Below, piece after piece: positions 7,228-11,418 of a DNA stretch of 11,418 bases. The position numbers were made by a program, and so were the translations under genes. Origin of the DNA: Thermoplasmata archaeon (GTDB lineage Archaea; Thermoplasmatota; Thermoplasmata; Thermoplasmatales; Thermoplasmataceae); the NCBI GenBank assembly GCA_021847855.1, contig JAJZOT010000020.1, positions 1-11,418 on the forward strand, in the 5' to 3' direction. The notes beneath the pieces are model-generated. The model was not told the DNA's origin and made no database searches. It saw only the letters and a list, made by a program, of their open reading frames with translations. How positions within the stretch are numbered: position 1 is the stretch's first letter; every line of letters starts with the position of its first letter.

Positions 7228-7235
7228 CAATATGC
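7228..7235 (+). promoter_or_regulatory. Weak TATA-like box for the ComA-like gene
   Basis: CAATATGC is centred about 25 nt before the GTG at 7257, leaderless spacing. The match is poor; TAATATAGG at about 7206-7214 is an alternative. Confidence 0.25.
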
Positions 7236-7256
7236 CAAAGATCTCCTTTATGAATT

Positions 7257-8246
7257 GTGAAGATCAACAGGCTTGCAGAAAATATAATCAATGACAGAGC
7301 ATGGAACAGTTCAATGGGAAAAAATATGCTTCTGGACAAACTTTCCTCAGTGGATATGGATGTTATTTCCAGCCTTAGAGAGAGAATTTATGTCATGAAG
7401 ATAGGTTGGACCACTTCAATGCTCCTGGATGAAAAAACACTGATTGACAGGATAAGAAGATACAGGAACCTCGGAATTGAAGTAAGCCCAGGTGGTACAA
7501 CACTGGAGATAGCCTATGCAAAAGGTCACCTGGAACGGACTCTCTCCAATCTTCTCCAATATGGTTTTTCTCACCTGGAAATTAGTGAAGGAGTTTTGGA
7601 CCTTCCGGAATCCCAGAAGAAAAAGATTGTAGATTTTGCAAGATCAAATAACATCCCTTTCACCATGGAGGTTGGAAAAAAGAGCGAAAAAAACCAGCTC
7701 AGCCTGGATGAAACCATTGAGGGGGTAAATCGTGATCTGGAATACGAACCTGATGTTGTCATTGTTGAGGGAAGGGAGACTGGAAAGGGTGTAGGTGTGT
7801 TCGATATTGAAGGATCTATAAAATGGGACTGGGTAACCAGGCTAGCTGAGAACTTTCCAATGGAGAAACTTATGTTTGAGGCCCCTGCAGAGAGACAGCA
7901 GGTCGAGCTTGTGATCAGGATGGGCAACAATGTGAATCTTGGAAACATTGCCCCTGCTAGTCTTGCAGCGCTTGAGACTCAGAGACTGGGACTAAGGGGG
8001 GACACATTTGGTATTCCATCGTCCTCCACTTCCGTTGAGGGCCCACCGTCTAACAAATTTATATATTACGTCATTTCGGACCATGGCCCGCTGGATCAGG
8101 CGGGAATAATGGATCTTACCGGCCTGAACAGGAAAACTGTTCAGAATGCCTTGAAGGAACTTGTATCAAGTGGAATTGTTAGGGAATCATTTTACAGGAA
8201 TGATTTGAGAAAACGTATATACACCGCTTCATCGAATCTGAGGTAA
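7257..8246 (+). CDS. comA: ComA-like phosphosulfolactate synthase fused to a winged-helix domain
   Basis: Residues 1-252 match the ComA family, a TIM barrel that adds sulfite to phosphoenolpyruvate to make (2R)-phospho-3-sulfolactate. Conserved blocks run in family order: LLDK (25-28), MKIGWTTS (47-54), SPGGTTLEIAYAKG (77-90), EISEG (108-112), MEVGKK (137-142), VEGRETGKGVGVFD (170-183), FEAP (207-210) and GLRGDTFG (245-252). ComA normally ends there at about 250 aa. This protein continues with residues 265-326, which read as a winged helix: IMDLTGLNRKTVQNALKELVSSGIVRE (284-310) is a typical recognition region. The LDKGLPP segment of methanogen ComA is changed to LDKLSSV. The start is GTG at 7257, with an in-frame TGA just upstream. 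Next to cysH-sat it could use sulfite, sense it, or both; the role in a non-methanogen is inferred. Confidence 0.85.
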   Translation: MKINRLAENIINDRAWNSSMGKNMLLDKLSSVDMDVISSLRERIYVMKIGWTTSMLLDEKTLIDRIRRYRNLGIEVSPGGTTLEIAYAKGHLERTLSNLLQYGFSHLEISEGVLDLPESQKKKIVDFARSNNIPFTMEVGKKSEKNQLSLDETIEGVNRDLEYEPDVVIVEGRETGKGVGVFDIEGSIKWDWVTRLAENFPMEKLMFEAPAERQQVELVIRMGNNVNLGNIAPASLAALETQRLGLRGDTFGIPSSSTSVEGPPSNKFIYYVISDHGPLDQAGIMDLTGLNRKTVQNALKELVSSGIVRESFYRNDLRKRIYTASSNLR

Positions 8247-8731
8247 TATGGTCAAATTCACTGAAACTGTAACATTTGTGTTATTAAATTTAAATTGCGC
8301 AAATGTGCCATTAATCACAGCGAGTTTCTGTTAAACACTTCCTCTAGTAGTACTTTGCTTCCGGATTCAGAGAGTTGTATCTGGTACCTTCGTGGAAGAC
8401 ATGTATAAGATTAACGTAGGAAATCAGGGAATTAATCACTACCGCCTGCGTAAGTACCTATCAACTATAATTCACCGCTATGTGGATGAACTCCGTTCTC
8501 CATGAGGTCAAAACTCTCTACCCGAGTTATCTTCCTTCACCTCGCAATCCTCCGGTTATAAGCATTATCTTGAATGAAGAGAGTTCTTCTTTATATTATG
8601 GTAATTTACAGTTATTTTTTACAATGTTGAATGATTCAATTAGACAGTTATCCAGACTGTCTTACTGTGACAAATAATGTCTAACTTTACATTTAAGGGT
8701 ATCTTTTAATTTAGAGATTGAACATGATAAC
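8247..8731. other. 485-bp gap with possible transposon relics
   Basis: No intact gene is seen. An inverted repeat ACATTTG (8272-8278) / CAAATGT (8300-8306) with an AT-rich loop follows the ComA-like stop. A plus-strand frame around 8486-8560 reads MNSVLHEVKTLYPSYLPSPRNPP, which has some look of a TnpB tail (E-[VA]-x-T-L-x-P). A minus-strand frame from about 8537 to 8315 stays readable across three stops and ends in RRYQIQLSESGSKVLLEEV, like the end of a winged helix. TCACTACCGCCTG at 8436-8448 also occurs at 5014-5026. These are hints of decayed genes, not calls. Confidence 0.35.
8704..8713 (+). promoter_or_regulatory. TATA box for iorAB
   Basis: TTTTAATTTA is centred about 24 nt before the ATG at 8732, leaderless spacing. 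It favours this ATG over the second in-frame ATG at 8741. Confidence 0.5.
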
Positions 8732-10621
8732 ATGAGATATATGGCCGACCCTATCCAGTTCACTGAAAGCAAAATTGAAAAGAACCCCGTCTTTCTCCTA
8801 GGTAATGAAGCAATTGCCCGTGGCGCAGTCGAAGCTGGAATAGAGTTTGCATCCAGTTATCCGGGTACCCCATCAAGTGAAGTAGGAGACACCCTTTCTC
8901 AGGTCGCAGACAAACTGGGGATCAAATTTCTCTATTCAGTAAACGAGAAAGTGGCGCTTGAAAGTGCCTTTGCTGCATCCATCTCAGGAATGAGATCGCT
9001 GGTGTTCATGAAGCATGTGGGATTGAATGTTGCTTCGGATCCATTTGTCAGTACTGTCTATACCGGGATAAGGAGTGGGCTGGTGATCATGACAGCGGAT
9101 GATCCTTCAATGTTCTCTTCTCAGAATGAACAGGATAACAGGCATTACGCTGATCTTGCTCATATTCCAATGATCGAGCCTTCAAATCCCCAGGAGGCAA
9201 AAGACTTCATGAAAGAGGCTTTTGAACTTTCAGAAAAGTACCATATTCCAGTTCTGTTCAGGACTACGACAAGAGTCAGCCATATGAGAGGTCTGGTCAA
9301 TGTTGGAGAAATACCAAAAATAAAAGGGACAAGAAGAATTTTTGAAAGGGAACCAAAAAGATTTGTGAGCCTACCAGTCAATGCAATTGGATTGAAAAAA
9401 ATGCTCATGGAAAAACTTGGTGAAATTGCAATGGAATCTGACATGTCATCCATGAATAGCGTTTCATCCGACATGATCAGTAAGATTGGTGCAATAACCT
9501 CAGGTTCAGCATATAATTCGCTTATGGATGCAGTAGTTTCTCATTCAATTGAGATGGACGTCCTGAAGATCGGGTTCACCAACCCTTTGCCCAAAACGAG
9601 GATTGCTGAATTTTTGAGAAAACATGAGAAGGTGGTGGTAGTCGAAGAACTGGATCCTTACATGGAAGAAAAGATCAGGACAATTGCGCAGATGAATGGA
9701 ATCAGGACCTCCATTTATGGAAAGCTTGATGGCTATTTCCCCCAGCTTTATGAATTGAATCCTGATGCTGTGCTTCAATCCCTGGCAGGAGTTATAAATA
9801 TACCCGGATATATTCAGCCCAATTCACCAAAAAACGGATCGGATCTCTCACCAAGGCCACCTGTTCTGTGTCCGGGATGTCCTCACAGAGGTACTTACTA
9901 CGCTGTTAAAAGATCGGTCAGAATGTCGAATATCAAGAAACCAATATATGCATCAGACATAGGTTGTTATTCACTGGGTACATACGATCCCTTTGATGAG
10001 GCAGACACCATAATATCAATGGGTTCATCTATTGGTGTCGCAAATGGTTTTTCCATGGTTACTGATCAGAAGGTCATCGCCTTCATAGGAGATTCAACCT
10101 TCTACCACTCTGGTATTCCGCCACTTATAAACGCCGTACATAACAACCTGGACATGCTTGTCGTTATAATGGATAATGCCACAACTGCAATGACAGGGCA
10201 GCAACCGAATCCAGGGAATGAACTGGATTACGATGGAAAGCCTGTGACGGGAATTCCAATCGAGAATGTAGTCAGGGGAATAGGCGTAAAGAATGTATCC
10301 GTAGTTGACCCATATGACCTCAAGGCATCTCTTATAACCATAAACAGATCGTTGCACCAGGCCGGAGTTTCCGTCATCATTTCAAGAAGGGAGTGTGCCA
10401 TAAATCGTGATAGAAAACTCCGAAAGAAGGGTGAAATTGAGATTTATACGGTTAACCAGGATAAATGTGGCAAATGCATGAATTGTGTGGAGAACTTCTC
10501 GTGTCCAGCACTGTTTATAGAAAACGGTGAGATACAGATTAATCCCACGATTTGCGATGGTTGTGGGGTATGTGCTGAGCCACTTGTCTGCCCATTCAAA
10601 GCAATAGAGGTGAAGAATTGA
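8732..10621 (+). CDS. iorA: Indolepyruvate ferredoxin oxidoreductase, alpha subunit
   Basis: This 629-residue cytosolic subunit, with IorB, oxidises aromatic 2-oxoacids (indole-, phenyl-, hydroxyphenylpyruvate) with CoA and ferredoxin to aryl-acetyl-CoA and CO2. The N-terminal pyrimidine-binding domain has GNEAIARGAVEAG (24-36), SSYPGTPSSE (41-50) and NEKVALE (71-77). CPGCPHRGTYYAVKR (about 379-393) opens the TPP domain, whose binding motif is GDSTFYHSG (about 453) to the N of MDNATTAMTG (about 480). The C-terminus has two ferredoxin-type motifs, CGKCMNCVENFSCP (about 579) and CDGCGVCAEPLVCP (about 609), each CxxCxxCx5C, for 4Fe-4S clusters. Length and order are normal. The ATG at 8732 has a TATA box 24 nt upstream. 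It overlaps iorB by 4 nt. Confidence 0.95.
   Translation: MRYMADPIQFTESKIEKNPVFLLGNEAIARGAVEAGIEFASSYPGTPSSEVGDTLSQVADKLGIKFLYSVNEKVALESAFAASISGMRSLVFMKHVGLNVASDPFVSTVYTGIRSGLVIMTADDPSMFSSQNEQDNRHYADLAHIPMIEPSNPQEAKDFMKEAFELSEKYHIPVLFRTTTRVSHMRGLVNVGEIPKIKGTRRIFEREPKRFVSLPVNAIGLKKMLMEKLGEIAMESDMSSMNSVSSDMISKIGAITSGSAYNSLMDAVVSHSIEMDVLKIGFTNPLPKTRIAEFLRKHEKVVVVEELDPYMEEKIRTIAQMNGIRTSIYGKLDGYFPQLYELNPDAVLQSLAGVINIPGYIQPNSPKNGSDLSPRPPVLCPGCPHRGTYYAVKRSVRMSNIKKPIYASDIGCYSLGTYDPFDEADTIISMGSSIGVANGFSMVTDQKVIAFIGDSTFYHSGIPPLINAVHNNLDMLVVIMDNATTAMTGQQPNPGNELDYDGKPVTGIPIENVVRGIGVKNVSVVDPYDLKASLITINRSLHQAGVSVIISRRECAINRDRKLRKKGEIEIYTVNQDKCGKCMNCVENFSCPALFIENGEIQINPTICDGCGVCAEPLVCPFKAIEVKN
10607..10613 (+). 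promoter_or_regulatory. Strong Shine-Dalgarno of iorB
   Basis: GAGGTGA at the end of iorA lies 4 nt before the TTG at 10618. It matches the archaeal 16S 3' end complement over seven bases and fixes the unusual TTG start. Confidence 0.6.
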
Positions 10622-11250
10622 CATACAATATTCGACTTGCAGGAGTTGGTGGACAGGGGATAGTAACCGCTGGAACCATAATTTCAGAAGCTGCAAAGAG
10701 ATCAGGACAAAAGGTTATCATGTCAGAGATTCATGGTCTTTCGCAAAGGGGCGGTTCTGTCACAGTCGATGTCAGGATTGGAGATTGTTATGGGTCCATT
10801 ATCCCGCAGAATTCATGCGATCTCGTTATTGGGCTTGAATTAATGGAAACATTTCGTGCAATTGAATCCCTGGGGAACGTTGGAACAGCACTTATGAGCA
10901 CAGAGAAAATCAATCCAATTTCCCTGAGCATGCATAGGAAAGAATATCCCTGTTTTGAGGACCTGATGGAAAAATATAGCATGGGAACAAAGATATACCC
11001 TGTCGAGGCCGGAGAGATAGCAATGGAGGCTGGATCTTCAAAAGCGGTCAACATAGTAATGATTGGTGTAGCACTTGGTTTCAATCTATTTCCCATGAAC
11101 ACCAGTGAAGTTGTTCATGTTTTGAAAGATACATTCCCAGAGAAAAAACTCAGCATTAACATGAAAGCACTTGAGCTTGGAATTGCTTGGTCTGGACGTA
11201 TGAAAACCCATGTTCACGAAAATTCTACGGTGCCAAACAGAAATTCTTAA
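10618..11250 (+). CDS. iorB: Indolepyruvate ferredoxin oxidoreductase, beta subunit
   Basis: This 210-residue protein is the gamma-type (POR catalytic) subunit that pairs with IorA. LAGVGGQGIVTAG (7-19) is the glycine-rich motif of the family, followed by MSEIHGLSQRGGSVTVDVRIG (35-55) with the conserved SEIHGMSQRGG block, then DLVIGLELMET (68-78). The length is normal for IorB (about 190-220). The start is TTG at 10618, overlapping the iorA stop as TTGA and served by the strong GAGGTGA motif, so the two subunits are translationally coupled. The last 15 residues are polar and lie outside the conserved core. No other gene follows in the operon. Confidence 0.93.
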   Translation: MTYNIRLAGVGGQGIVTAGTIISEAAKRSGQKVIMSEIHGLSQRGGSVTVDVRIGDCYGSIIPQNSCDLVIGLELMETFRAIESLGNVGTALMSTEKINPISLSMHRKEYPCFEDLMEKYSMGTKIYPVEAGEIAMEAGSSKAVNIVMIGVALGFNLFPMNTSEVVHVLKDTFPEKKLSINMKALELGIAWSGRMKTHVHENSTVPNRNS

Positions 11251-11259
11251 CTTTACTGA

Positions 11260-11279
11260 GAATCGACGCTTATTGATTC
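11260..11279 (+). terminator. Weak inverted repeat after iorB
   Basis: GAATC (11260-11264) and GATTC (11275-11279) could pair with a 10-nt loop just after iorB. No T run follows closely. It is a possible transcript end only. Confidence 0.2.
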
Positions 11280-11315
11280 CTTTAAAAACTTATATAGTCT
11301 ATGATAACGATAGCA

Positions 11316-11322
11316 TTATATA
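11316..11322 (+). promoter_or_regulatory. TATA box for the IS607-type tnpA
   Basis: TTATATA is centred 28 nt before the ATG at 11347, in a very AT-rich stretch. It is consistent with leaderless transcription of the recombinase gene. Confidence 0.4.
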
Positions 11323-11346
11323 CACATAATATATACATTATTAACA

Positions 11347-11418
11347 ATGAAAGCTGAAGAAGTCCTGAACCTGTTACAGATATCCAGGAAGACGCTTCAT
11401 GTCTATGCACATGATGGC
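11347..11418 (+). CDS. tnpA: IS607-type TnpA serine recombinase, N-terminal start (partial)
   Basis: Only 24 codons are in the window: MKAEEVLNLLQISRKTLHVYAHDG. This is the MerR-like helix-turn-helix with which IS607 TnpA proteins begin (typically 'm..eea..lLgvsrkTLy.y.k.G'); the serine-resolvase catalytic domain would follow outside. If so, an insertion sequence with tnpA and probably tnpB begins here. IS607 elements lack long terminal inverted repeats, so the left end cannot be placed from this side. A chromosomal MerR-like regulator is the main alternative. Confidence 0.6.
   Translation, partial: MKAEEVLNLLQISRKTLHVYAHDG

Noticed and set aside
8480..8677. Plus-strand 65-aa ORF as an intact gene
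   Set aside because: It lacks a promoter or ribosome site and a recognisable domain; only its first third resembles a transposase tail, so it is treated as a possible relic.
1..11418. CRISPR arrays, tRNA or rRNA genes
   Set aside because: No regularly spaced repeats and no tRNA or rRNA signature were seen on either strand.

Overview
The window looks like chromosome from a Thermoplasmatales-type euryarchaeon (Thermoplasma/Ferroplasma/Cuniculiplasma relatives). This is inferred from gene content, from TATA-like boxes 24-28 nt upstream of several first-gene start codons (leaderless transcription), from Shine-Dalgarno motifs only in front of internal or non-leading genes, and from frequent GTG/TTG starts (6 of 12 genes). 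No rRNA, tRNA or CRISPR array was seen.

Left part (1-2750): the 5' part of an MFS transporter gene (minus, running off the window) is divergent from a 53-residue eight-cysteine CWC protein. Convergent to that is a SAM-dependent methyltransferase, followed upstream by a DEAD-box RNA helicase with an RGG-rich tail. Middle-left (2882-4818): two minus-strand genes of unknown function, a secreted or membrane-anchored Pro-rich protein with eight N-glycosylation sequons, and an excisionase-like HTH protein with a CxxC...CxxC pair. A gene-poor gap (4819-5270) follows, with a probable decayed TnpB-like transposase tail.

Centre (5271-8246): a sulfur-assimilation cluster. APS reductase (cysH) and ATP sulfurylase (sat) form an overlapping minus-strand operon that would turn sulfate into sulfite. 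Divergent from it is a ComA-type phosphosulfolactate synthase (PEP + sulfite) carrying an extra C-terminal winged-helix domain. The shared 113-bp promoter region has a perfect 7+7 palindrome over the expected cysH TATA position. No APS kinase or sulfite reductase lies in the window. The arrangement suggests either a sulfite-to-sulfonate route or a sulfite/PEP-responsive regulator built from an enzyme; this is the most interesting part of the window.

Right part (8247-11418): a 485-bp gap with possible relic coding sequence, then iorAB, the two translationally coupled subunits of indolepyruvate:ferredoxin oxidoreductase (aromatic 2-oxoacid to aryl-acetyl-CoA). The window ends in the first 24 codons of an IS607-type TnpA serine recombinase, so an insertion sequence probably begins here.
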